A stretch of 64,000 nt of DNA, from the NCBI RefSeq assembly GCF_009834225.1, contig NZ_CP047176.1, positions 1,426,001 through 1,490,000 of the forward strand. The letters are read 5' to 3'. The notes below the pieces were generated by a model that searched no databases, was not told the DNA's origin, and saw nothing but the letters and a program-made list of their open reading frames with translations. Both the position numbers and the translations under genes were made by a program. Shown here one piece after another: positions 16,791-24,660 of this stretch. The stretch is from Rathayibacter sp. VKM Ac-2759 (GTDB taxonomy: Bacteria > Actinomycetota > Actinomycetes > Actinomycetales > Microbacteriaceae). Position 1 is the first letter of the stretch, and each line of letters starts with the position of its first letter.

Positions 16791-17375
16791 CTGACCGACG
16801 CCGAGACGAGCGAGCCCCGCGACGGGGCCGCCGACGAGCGCGCCGTCGTGCACCGCCTCGGCCTGCGCTTCGCGGCGGGGGAGGAGCAGGCGCTGTCCGA
16901 GGCCTACTCGCGCTGGTCGCCCCTGGTCTTCACGCTGGCCGTCCGCTCGCTCGGAGATCGGGGCGAGGCCGAGGACGTGGTCCAGCGGGTGTTCGTCTCG
17001 GCGTGGACGGGACGCGAGAACTTCGACCCCGGCCGCGCGGCGCTCGGCGCCTGGCTGGTCGGCATCTCGCGGAACCGCATCGCCGACGCCCACGAGAGCC
17101 GGTCGCGCCAGCGGCGGCTCACCCAGGCGCTGGTCGCGATCGCCCCGCAGGACGAGGGTGAGGCCCCGGTCGATCTCGAGGCGAAGGTCCTGGTCGCCGA
17201 CGAGCTCGCCCGCCTCGATCCCGTGCCGCGCCGGGTGATGAGCCTCGCCTTCTACGACGATCTCACCCACACCGAGATCGCCGAGCGCACCGGGCTCCCG
17301 CTCGGCACCGTCAAGAGCCACATCCGCCGCAGTCTCGATCGACTCCGCTCCCGTCTGGAGGTGAGCAGCACATGA
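16791..17375 (+). CDS. ECF sigma factor, SigK-like
   Basis: Group IV sigma factor. Region 2 runs EAYSRWSPLVFTLAVRSLGD...AEDVVQRVFVSAW and region 4 is LARLDPVPRRVMSLAFYDDL followed by THTEIAERTGLPLGTVKSHI. The best Shine-Dalgarno in the area (AGGAGG 16779-16784) is six bases before CTG 16791, giving a 194-aa protein of usual size. The upstream ATG 16719 overlaps a -10-like TACGAT (16715-16720) and would add a non-conserved tail. I therefore prefer the CTG start; ATG 16719 or GTG 16848 are alternatives. Stop overlaps the anti-sigma start (ATGA). Confidence 0.88.
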   Translation: MTDAETSEPRDGAADERAVVHRLGLRFAAGEEQALSEAYSRWSPLVFTLAVRSLGDRGEAEDVVQRVFVSAWTGRENFDPGRAALGAWLVGISRNRIADAHESRSRQRRLTQALVAIAPQDEGEAPVDLEAKVLVADELARLDPVPRRVMSLAFYDDLTHTEIAERTGLPLGTVKSHIRRSLDRLRSRLEVSST

Positions 17376-18112
17376 CCCATCTCGACCCCGATGAGCTCGC
17401 CCTGCTCGCCCTCGGCGAAGAGGCCTCCGCGGAGGACGATGCGCACCTGCGCGAGTGTCCCGAGTGCGCTCAGCAGCTCGTCGAGCTCGGCCACGCCGCC
17501 GGTCTCGGCCGCGAGAGCCGCGCGTACGCCCTCGAGACCCCGCCCGCGGCGGTCTGGGACCGCATCCGCGACGAGCTCGCCCTGCGCGACGTGCCGGTGC
17601 CCCAGGGCGACCGACCGGTCGCGCTCGCTCCCGTGACCCCTCTGCCGACCGGCCGCCATCGTCCGGAGCGACGACGCCCGCGTCGCGTGCTCGGCATCGC
17701 CGTCGCTGCGGCGGCGGCCCTGGTCGTCGGCGTCGCCGGAGGCGCCTGGTGGCAGGCGTCCCGGCCGGACCAGGCCGTCGTCGTCGCCCGAGCCGATCTC
17801 GCGGCGTTCCCCGGCTGGCAGGGCGCGAGCGGCACCGCCGAGCTCGAGGACACGGACGGCGAGCGCGAGCTCGTCGTGCACCTCGATGCGACCGGGGGAG
17901 CCCAGGCGTACCGCGAGGTGTGGCTGATCGCCTCGGACGCGTCGGGCCTGGTCGGCCTGGGCGTCCTCGACGGCACCGACGGGCGCTTCACGGTGCCGGC
18001 CGACGTCGATCTCTCGCAGTACTCGCTCGTGGACGTGTCCGAGGAGCCGCTCGACGGCGATCCGTCGCACTCCGGAGACTCGATCGTCCGCGGGCCGCTG
18101 CTCGAGGGCTGA
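17372..18112 (+). CDS. RskA-type zinc-binding anti-sigma factor
   Basis: 246-aa membrane anti-sigma factor. The N-terminal cytoplasmic domain has the zinc anti-sigma motif H25-x3-C29-x2-C32 (HLRECPEC). A single helix (VLGIAVAAAAALVVGVAGGAWW, residues about 109-130) leads to an external RskA domain (WQGASGTAELED..., EVWLIASDASGLVGLG). It overlaps the sigma gene by four bases and should bind and hold it at the membrane until proteolysis. Confidence 0.92.
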   Translation: MTHLDPDELALLALGEEASAEDDAHLRECPECAQQLVELGHAAGLGRESRAYALETPPAAVWDRIRDELALRDVPVPQGDRPVALAPVTPLPTGRHRPERRRPRRVLGIAVAAAAALVVGVAGGAWWQASRPDQAVVVARADLAAFPGWQGASGTAELEDTDGERELVVHLDATGGAQAYREVWLIASDASGLVGLGVLDGTDGRFTVPADVDLSQYSLVDVSEEPLDGDPSHSGDSIVRGPLLEG

Positions 18113-18169
18113 CCCCGGCGCTCGACGGCCGACTCGTGCTGGACGGCCGATCCGGGGCCCGATGCCGGC

Positions 18170-19051
18170 TCAGACGGTCATCCGCTCCTCGAGGAGTGCG
18201 ACGAGCGCCTGGACCGCCGCCGAGGGGCGCGGCCCCGTGCACACGGACAGCTCCCACTCGAGCCCCGGCCAGTCGAGTTCGATCGCCGTCACGCCCTCGA
18301 GCGCGGCGATGCCGGCCCGGGGCACGACCGCCGGTCCGAGTCCGGACTGCACGAAGCGCGGGATGCCCGGCAGATCGGCCACCTCGGTGGCGACTCTCCG
18401 CGCGGCGCCCGCGGAGCGGAAGGCGCGGTCGACCGCGACCCGGTTGCCGAATCCGGCGGGAGTGTCGACGAAGGTCAGTCCCGCGAGGTCCTGCGGAGTC
18501 GGCCGGGTCGCCCCCGCCAGCGGATCGGTGCTCTCGACGAGGAGCACGTAGCCGCTGCGTACGAGGGTCGTCACGGCGAGATCGGCCAGCTCGGCCGCGG
18601 GCAGCGCGAGCAGTGCCACGTCGAGGCGGGCGCGACGCAGGTCCTCCGCGAGGCCCGTCGACCCGGTGGCCGAGGTGCGCAGCAGCAGATCGACGAGCGG
18701 ATGGCGGCGGCGGTACACGCCGAGCGCGCCGGGCAGGTCCACCAGGTCGAGCGCCGAGAACGTGCCCACCCTGACCCGTCCGCGCAGGCCCGCCGCGTCC
18801 TCCGCCGCGAGGGAGCGCATCCGGTCGAAGCCGTCGATCGCCGCGCGGGCCGCCGGGAGGAGAGCCTCGCCGACCGCGGTGAGCGCCACCCGGCGCGTCG
18901 AGCGCGTGAACAGGGGCGCCCCGAGCTCGTGCTCGAGCGCGCGGATGCTGGCCGACAGCGTCGACTGGACGACGTAGAGCCGGGCGGCGGCACGGGTGAA
19001 GTTGAGCTCCTCCGAGACCGCGACGAAGGCGGCGAGCTGGCGGTCGTCCAT
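18170..19051 (-). CDS. LysR-family transcriptional regulator
   Basis: 293 aa. N-terminal winged helix (MDDRQLAAFVAVSEELNFTRAAARLYVVQSTLSASI) and a C-terminal effector domain (VRVGTFSALDLVDLPG...). Divergent from an MFS permease with 76 bases between starts, the standard arrangement for a LysR regulator and its target. A CACAAT hexamer (19063-19058) lies 6 bases before the ATG. Confidence 0.92.
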   Translation of the reverse strand: MDDRQLAAFVAVSEELNFTRAAARLYVVQSTLSASIRALEHELGAPLFTRSTRRVALTAVGEALLPAARAAIDGFDRMRSLAAEDAAGLRGRVRVGTFSALDLVDLPGALGVYRRRHPLVDLLLRTSATGSTGLAEDLRRARLDVALLALPAAELADLAVTTLVRSGYVLLVESTDPLAGATRPTPQDLAGLTFVDTPAGFGNRVAVDRAFRSAGAARRVATEVADLPGIPRFVQSGLGPAVVPRAGIAALEGVTAIELDWPGLEWELSVCTGPRPSAAVQALVALLEERMTV

Positions 19052-19057
19052 CCGATC

Positions 19058-19080
19058 ATTGTGCAGTATCGGCGATCAAT
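19058..19080. promoter_or_regulatory. Possible LysR operator between the divergent genes
   Basis: ATTG and CAAT form an inverted pair separated by 15 bases (19058-19061, 19077-19080), each beside GATC. It overlaps the putative -10 of the regulator gene, so autorepression is plausible. Weak evidence. Confidence 0.3.
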
Positions 19081-19127
19081 GCGACCGAGATCATCCGTTG
19101 GACTCGGATGACGGGGGAGAGCATCCT

Positions 19128-20363
19128 GTGTCCGTGCCCACCTCAGACAGCGCCATTCTCACCGCCCCCTCCCGCCGCCCCGAGCTCCCGCACCGCCACG
19201 GGTTCTGGGTCATCGCGGTCGCGTTCCTCGCCGTCATGGCGTTCTCGACCGTGCCGACGCCCCTCTACGCGATCTACCAGCAGCGCGACGGGTTCCCCGC
19301 GTTCGTGGTCACGGTCGTCTTCGCGGCCTACGCGGTCGGAGTCGTCGCCAGTCTCTTCCTCGCCGGTCACGTCAGCGACTGGCTCGGCCGCCGCCGCATC
19401 CTGCTGGCCTCGATCCTCGTCGAGGTCCTCGCGAGCGCGGTCTTCCTGCTCTGGCCCGAGGTGCCGGGGCTCATCGTCGCCCGGCTGCTGACCGGCCTCG
19501 GCGTCGGCGCCCTCACCGCCACGGCGACCGCGCACCTCTCCGAGCTGCGCGCCATCGCACGCCCCGAGGAGGGGCCCGGCACCTCCCGAGCCGTCTCCAC
19601 CCTGGTCAACATGGGCGGGCTCGCGCTCGGCCCGCTCGTCGGCGGGATCTTCGCGGTGACCGTCGACCGCCCGCTGGTCGTGCCCTACGAGGTGTTCCTG
19701 GTCCTGCTGATCGTCCTCGGCCTCGCCGTCGCACTCGTCCCCGAGACCGTCGAGCGTCGCGAGATCCTGCCCGCCTACCGTCCGCAGCGGCTCGCGGTCC
19801 CGGAGGCGTCCCGCGGCACGTTCCTGTCGGCCGCGGTCGGCGCCTTCGCGGGCTTCGCGGTCTTCGGCCTCTTCACCTCGCTCGCCCCCACCTTCCTCGC
19901 CGGCCGGTTCGGCGAGGCCTCGCACCTCGAGGCGGGCGCGGTGTCCTTCGGGGTCTTCGCCGCGGGAGCCGTCGCCCAGCTGGCCTCGGTCCGCCTGTCG
20001 TCCCGGCGCGCGCTCGGCCTCGCCGCCGTCGCTCTCACGGTCGGGCTCGCGCTCGTCGCGGTCGGCGCCGTCGTGGTCTCGCTCGCCGCCTTCGTCTCCG
20101 GCGGCGTGATCGCCGGTGCCGGCGTCGGTCTGCTCTTCCGCCTCGCGCTCGGAGTCGCGGGCTCGCTCGCCTCGGACGAGACCCGCGGCGAGGTGCTCGC
20201 GGCGATGTTCCTGGCCGCGTACCTCGGGCTCGCCGTGCCGGTCCTCCTGATCGGCGCCGCGCTCGCCCTGCTGCCCTCGGTGCCGGTGCTGCTCGGCTTC
20301 GTCGCCGTGGTGCTGGTGCTCGTGCTCGCGGCGATCGCGCGGATGCGGCGCTCGGCCGAGTGA
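19128..20363 (+). CDS. MFS transporter, putative target of the LysR regulator
   Basis: 411-aa permease with 12 predicted helices, loop motif GHVSDWLGRRRILL and a drug-exporter-like layout. Start GTG 19128 is preceded by GGGGGAGA seven bases upstream; GTG 19134 is an alternative. Likely exports a compound sensed by the divergent regulator. Confidence 0.87.
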   Translation: MSVPTSDSAILTAPSRRPELPHRHGFWVIAVAFLAVMAFSTVPTPLYAIYQQRDGFPAFVVTVVFAAYAVGVVASLFLAGHVSDWLGRRRILLASILVEVLASAVFLLWPEVPGLIVARLLTGLGVGALTATATAHLSELRAIARPEEGPGTSRAVSTLVNMGGLALGPLVGGIFAVTVDRPLVVPYEVFLVLLIVLGLAVALVPETVERREILPAYRPQRLAVPEASRGTFLSAAVGAFAGFAVFGLFTSLAPTFLAGRFGEASHLEAGAVSFGVFAAGAVAQLASVRLSSRRALGLAAVALTVGLALVAVGAVVVSLAAFVSGGVIAGAGVGLLFRLALGVAGSLASDETRGEVLAAMFLAAYLGLAVPVLLIGAALALLPSVPVLLGFVAVVLVLVLAAIARMRRSAE

Positions 20364-20412
20364 CTCCGCGCCGCAGTCGCAGAGGCCCGGCCCCGCGCTC
20401 CACAATGGAGGA

Positions 20413-20856
20413 ATGAAGCTCTTCTCCTTCGGGCGCGGTGACGCCGACAACCCCCTGCCGTCGAACGACCGGGGATCGGGCAAGCTCGACGACTACGACT
20501 ACGACCTGCTGCCCAAGTCGCGCCGGGGCGAGACCCTGCTCGGCATCGCCGACTCCCTCCCGCACCAGGACGAGCTGGCCCGCATCCTCGGCTTCGGCGA
20601 GGAGGAGGTCACGGCGATCATCCCGCGCCGCTCGCCCGAGGAGGAGCGCACCGACGCCCCCATGCCCGTGCGGCTCTTCGCGAACCAGCGTCCCTCGGAC
20701 CTGGTGGGCTACGTGCCGCGGGGCCTCGAGAACGTCGTCGACGCCGCGCTGTCGCGGCTCTCGGAGGCGGGCAAGCAGCCCCGCGTCCCCGCCCGCATCG
20801 TGAAGACCAAGGGCATGCTCCGCGTGCAGCTGCTGATGCACGAGACCCGCGGCTGA
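20413..20856 (+). CDS. Conserved hypothetical protein (147 aa)
   Basis: Soluble protein starting MKLFSFGRGDADNPLPSNDRG with an acidic Asp/Tyr patch (KLDDYDYDLLPKSRRGE). Its C-terminal half (VRLFANQRPSDLVGYVPRG ... ARIVKTKGMLRVQLLM) looks like a small beta fold, vaguely HIRAN-like. No family assigned. CACAAT (20401-20406) is 6 bases before the ATG, with GGAGGA abutting the start too closely for an SD. Confidence 0.75.
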   Translation: MKLFSFGRGDADNPLPSNDRGSGKLDDYDYDLLPKSRRGETLLGIADSLPHQDELARILGFGEEEVTAIIPRRSPEEERTDAPMPVRLFANQRPSDLVGYVPRGLENVVDAALSRLSEAGKQPRVPARIVKTKGMLRVQLLMHETRG

Positions 20857-20890
20857 TCCGCGGATCCTCGCCGATCGGGACCCGTGCTGA

Positions 20891-20896
20891 TAGCAT
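20891..20896 (+). promoter_or_regulatory. -10 element of the pnp transcript
   Basis: TAGCAT within TGATAGCAT (an extended -10), 290 bases before the pnp start. No good -35 is visible. Confidence 0.5.
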
Positions 20897-20902
20897 GAAC
20901 CG

Positions 20903-21183
20903 GTTCCGAATCCGAAAGCGGCCGCCGGCTGCAGCCGGATTCGAACCACGGAGCAGGCTGGCAGGAAGCTGGTCCTCGGTGGTGGAGTCCCGGATCGATG
21001 CCGCACACGCGGCCGAGGCAGACCCGGAGCTTTTCTACTGGTGGCCAGCACGAACGCCCTCCACACGACGGCACGGCGCGAAGCCCTGCCGTGGAATCGT
21101 CTCGATTCCTGACCGGAACGCTGCTCCGACGAACGCCGGCGCCCAGAAGGGGTGCCGCTGCAGACGTTAAGGAGACAGACCTC
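20903..21183 (+). ncRNA. Structured pnp leader, Actino-pnp-like
   Basis: About 280 bases of untranslated leader. Stems include CGAATCCG/CGGATTCG (20907-20914, 20936-20943) around the palindrome CCGGCTGCAGCCGG, and CACGGC/GCCGTG further down (about 21072-21100). A conserved RNA structure called Actino-pnp is known in leaders of actinobacterial exoribonuclease genes, and this leader is in the right place. A covariance search was not possible here. Ends with SD AAGGAG at 21169-21174. Confidence 0.5.
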
Positions 21184-23457
21184 TTGGAAGGTCCTGAAAT
21201 CACATTCGCCGAAGCCGTTCTCGACAACGGCTCGTACGGCACCCGCACCGTCCGCTTCGAGACCGGCCGCCTCGCGCAGCAGGCTCAGGGAGCGGTCGCC
21301 GCGTACCTCGACGAGGACACCATGCTCCTCTCGGCCACCTCGGCGTCGAAGAACCCGAAGGACAACTTCGACTTCTTCCCGCTGACCGTCGACGTCGAGG
21401 AGCGCTCCTACGCCGCCGGCAAGATCCCCGGCTCGTTCTTCCGTCGCGAGGGTCGCCCCTCGACCGAGGCGATCCTGGTCTGCCGTCTGATCGACCGGCC
21501 GCTGCGCCCCTCCTTCGTCGAGGGACTGCGCAACGAGGTCCAGATCGTCATCACCGTCCTGAGCATCGCTCCCGACGAGTTCTACGACGCCCTCGCGATC
21601 AACGCCGCGAGCGCCTCGACCCAGATCTCGGGTCTGCCCTTCTCGGGCCCCGTCGCCGGTGTGCGCCTCGCGCTCATGTCCGACGGCTCGGGCAACGACC
21701 AGTGGGTCGCCTTCCCCAAGGCCTCGCAGCTCGAGAACGCCGTCTTCGACCTCACCGTCGCGGGCCGCGTCGTCACCAACGAGGACGGCTCCTCGGACGT
21801 CGCCATCATGATGGTCGAGGCCGAGGCCACCGAGTCCTCCTGGAACCTCATCAAGGCCGGTGCGACCAAGCCCAACGAGGCCGTCGTCGCCGAGGGCCTC
21901 GAGGCCTCGAAGCCCTTCATCCGCGCGCTCGTCGAGGCGCAGGCGAAGCTCGCCGCCGAGACCGCGAAGCCGGTCAAGGACTACCCGGTCTTCCTGCCCT
22001 ACACGCAGGAGACCTACGACAACGTCGCCGAGCTCAGCTACGACGAGCTCGTCCGCGTCTACCAGATCGCCGACAAGGTCGAGCGTCAGGACGCCGACGA
22101 CGCCCTCAAGGCCAAGGTCAAGGAGCAGATCGCCGAGCGCATCGCCTCGGGTCAGCTCTCCGCCGAGGCCTACTCGCAGGTCGGCGCCGCGTACAAGTCC
22201 GTCACGAAGGTGGTCGTCCGCGGCCGCATCCTCCGCGACGGCGTCCGCATCGACGGCCGCGGCCTCGCCGACATCCGTCCGCTCGACGCCGAGGTGCAGG
22301 TCATCCCGCGCGTCCACGGCTCGGCGATCTTCCAGCGCGGCGAGACCCAGATCCTGGGCGTCACCACGCTGAACATGCTCAAGATGGAGCAGCAGATCGA
22401 CTCGCTGTCGCCCGTCACGAAGAAGCGCTACCTGCACCACTACAACTTCCCGCCCTACTCGACCGGTGAGACCGGCCGCGTCGGGTCGCCGAAGCGTCGC
22501 GAGATCGGGCACGGCTTCCTGGCCGAGCGCGCCCTCGTGCCGGTGCTGCCGAGCCGCGAGGAGTTCCCCTACGCGATCCGCCAGGTCTCCGAGGCGCTCA
22601 GCTCCAACGGCTCGACGTCGATGGGCTCCGTCTGCGCGTCGACCCTGTCGCTCCTCAACGCCGGTGTGCCTCTGCGCGCCCCGGTCGCGGGCATCGCGAT
22701 GGGCCTCGTCTCCGACGTGGTCGACGGTCAGACCCGCTACGCGGCGCTGACCGACATCCTCGGCGCCGAGGACGCGCTGGGCGACATGGACTTCAAGGTC
22801 GCCGGCACGTCCGAGTTCGTCACGGCCATCCAGCTCGACACGAAGCTCGACGGCATCCCGTCGTCGGTCCTCGACGCCGCTCTCAAGCAGGCCAAGGACG
22901 CCCGCACCACGATCCTCGCGGTGCTCACGGCGGCCATCGACCAGCCCGACGAGATGGCCCCGACCGCGCCCCGCGTGATCTCGGTCCAGATCCCCGTCGA
23001 CAAGATCGGCGAGCTGATCGGCCCCAAGGGCAAGACGATCAACGCGATCCAGGACGAGACCGGCGCCGACATCTCCATCGAGGAGGACGGCACCGTCTAC
23101 ATCGGCGCCGTCGACGGCCCGTCGGCCGAGGCCGCTCGCGCCCAGGTCAACGCGATCGCGAACCCGACGAACCCCGAGGTCGGCGAGCAGTTCCTCGGAA
23201 CCGTCGTCAAGCTCGCGACCTTCGGCGCGTTCGTCTCGCTGCTGCCCGGCAAGGACGGACTGCTGCACATCAGCGAGGTCCGCAAGCTCGCCGGTGGCAA
23301 GCGCGTCGAGAACGTCGAGGACGTCCTCGGTGTCGGCCAGAAGCTCCTGGTCCAGATCACCAAGATCGACGACCGCGGCAAGCTCTCCCTCGCGCCCGTC
23401 GTGGCCGAGGAGGCGGAGGCGCTCGTCGTCGCCGTCGAGGAGCCCGCGGAGAGCTGA
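21184..23457 (+). CDS. pnp: Polyribonucleotide nucleotidyltransferase (PNPase)
   Basis: 757-aa 3'-5' phosphorolytic exoribonuclease and core of RNA decay. Two RNase PH domains (about 5-230 and 330-560) are followed by a KH domain ([19 protein letters not shown]) and an S1 domain ([20 protein letters not shown]). Start is TTG 21184 ([12 protein letters not shown]), set by AAGGAG nine bases upstream. A long structured leader suggests autoregulation. Confidence 0.98.
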   Translation: MEGPEITFAEAVLDNGSYGTRTVRFETGRLAQQAQGAVAAYLDEDTMLLSATSASKNPKDNFDFFPLTVDVEERSYAAGKIPGSFFRREGRPSTEAILVCRLIDRPLRPSFVEGLRNEVQIVITVLSIAPDEFYDALAINAASASTQISGLPFSGPVAGVRLALMSDGSGNDQWVAFPKASQLENAVFDLTVAGRVVTNEDGSSDVAIMMVEAEATESSWNLIKAGATKPNEAVVAEGLEASKPFIRALVEAQAKLAAETAKPVKDYPVFLPYTQETYDNVAELSYDELVRVYQIADKVERQDADDALKAKVKEQIAERIASGQLSAEAYSQVGAAYKSVTKVVVRGRILRDGVRIDGRGLADIRPLDAEVQVIPRVHGSAIFQRGETQILGVTTLNMLKMEQQIDSLSPVTKKRYLHHYNFPPYSTGETGRVGSPKRREIGHGFLAERALVPVLPSREEFPYAIRQVSEALSSNGSTSMGSVCASTLSLLNAGVPLRAPVAGIAMGLVSDVVDGQTRYAALTDILGAEDALGDMDFKVAGTSEFVTAIQLDTKLDGIPSSVLDAALKQAKDARTTILAVLTAAIDQPDEMAPTAPRVISVQIPVDKIGELIGPKGKTINAIQDETGADISIEEDGTVYIGAVDGPSAEAARAQVNAIANPTNPEVGEQFLGTVVKLATFGAFVSLLPGKDGLLHISEVRKLAGGKRVENVEDVLGVGQKLLVQITKIDDRGKLSLAPVVAEEAEALVVAVEEPAES

Positions 23458-23475
23458 TCCCTCCTGCACGACCCG

Positions 23476-23613
23476 GACGCCCGTCCCACCTCGCGGTGGG
23501 GCGGGCGTCTGCGTTCGTCCGCGTGGGCCGTCCCACCTCGCGGTGGGGCGGGCGTCTGTGTTTCTCCGCGTGGGCCGTCCCGCCTCGCGGTGGGGTGGGC
23601 GTCCGTCGTCTCC
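23476..23613. repeat. Three tandem 47-bp hairpin repeats after pnp
   Basis: Units begin at 23481, 23528 and 23575 (exact period 47). The first forms a 15-bp stem, GACGCCCGTCCCACC with GGTGGGGCGGGCGTC around TCGC, and likely terminates pnp. The other two keep the stem with compensating or wobble changes and repeat the intervening TCCGCGTGGG segment. Confidence 0.9.
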
Positions 23614-23672
23614 CCGCCATGGGGTACGGTGGCCGGACCGTGCCGTCGCACCGCCCCGATCCGGAGGACCCC

Positions 23673-24632
23673 GTGACCGACCCGACGCCCCTGGCCACCG
23701 AGCTGGAGACGCCTCCTCCGTTCCGCACTCTCGGCCGAACCGGCCTCCCGATCCATCCGCTGGCCCTGGACGGCTCCGTCTTCGGCTGGGCCACGGCGAT
23801 CGACGACACGACGGAGGCCCTCGACGGCTTCGCCGCGCTCGGCGGCACCCTGATCTCGACCGCCGACCACTACGCCACGGGGCGCAGCGAGTACATGATC
23901 GGCCGCTGGCTCGAGGCGAGCGGTGTCCGCGATCGGATGCTGGTCGCCACCAAGGTCGGCCGTCATCCCGACGCACCTGGGCTCGCCGCCGCCGAGGTGA
24001 CCGCCGCCGTGCAGGGCTCCCTGGAGCGGCTCGGCACCCGGATCGACCTGCTGTCCTTCGATAGCGAGGACCCGGAGGTGCCGATCGAGGAGAGCCTCGC
24101 CGCGGTCGCGCCGTTCCTCGCCGACGGCTCCGTCGGTGCCCTCGGTGCCGCGCACTTCAGCGGCGCGGCCCTCGCCGAGGCCGAGGAGGCCGCGCGCACC
24201 CTCGGCCTGCCTCCGTTCTCGGTCGTCATCGCCGAGTACAACCTGATGGAGCGCAGCTCCTACGAGTCCGACGTCGCCCCCGAGGTCGAGCGCCAGGGGC
24301 TCGCGACGCTCGCGCGCCTCCCGCTCGCGAGCGGCTACCTCACGGGCCGCCTGCGCCACCGGTCGGACGAGCCGGAGTCGGTCATGTTCGAGGCGGCGCT
24401 CGACTACATCGGCCGGCACGGCAACCGCGTCCTCGGCGTCCTCGACGAGGTGGCGGAGGCGCACGGCTCGAACCCGGGCACGATCGCGCTCGCCTGGGTC
24501 CTCTCTCACCAGGAGGTGGCCGCCGCCGTCATCCGGGCGCGGGGGACCGCCGACCTCGAGTCGGTCTTCGGCGCCGCAGCGATCCCGCTCACCCGGAGCG
24601 ACATCGCGCAGCTCGACCGCGCCTCGGCCTGA
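23673..24632 (+). CDS. Aldo/keto reductase family protein with altered active site
   Basis: 319-aa (beta/alpha)8 protein of the AKR superfamily, start GTG 23673 with GGAGGA upstream. In place of the usual D-T-A-x-x-Y it has ISTADHYATG, keeping Tyr67 but not the aspartate. The lysine is kept (VATKVG, K94). The catalytic histidine site reads IDLLSFDSED, so the histidine is absent. Enzymatic activity is therefore uncertain. A diverged paralogue lies 1.9 kb downstream, across the glucosidase gene. Confidence 0.85.
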   Translation: MTDPTPLATELETPPPFRTLGRTGLPIHPLALDGSVFGWATAIDDTTEALDGFAALGGTLISTADHYATGRSEYMIGRWLEASGVRDRMLVATKVGRHPDAPGLAAAEVTAAVQGSLERLGTRIDLLSFDSEDPEVPIEESLAAVAPFLADGSVGALGAAHFSGAALAEAEEAARTLGLPPFSVVIAEYNLMERSSYESDVAPEVERQGLATLARLPLASGYLTGRLRHRSDEPESVMFEAALDYIGRHGNRVLGVLDEVAEAHGSNPGTIALAWVLSHQEVAAAVIRARGTADLESVFGAAAIPLTRSDIAQLDRASA

Positions 24633-24660
24633 CGGCCCCGGGCCGGCGGCCGCGTCTCGA

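Noticed and set aside
23476..23613. CRISPR array in the 47-bp repeats
   Set aside because: The period is covered entirely by repeat sequence; spacers would have to be identical.
20035..23976. Very long open frame antisense to pnp
   Set aside because: The frame lacks stops because of GC-rich codon bias; the product is Arg/Asp/Gly-rich low complexity and opposes a certain gene.
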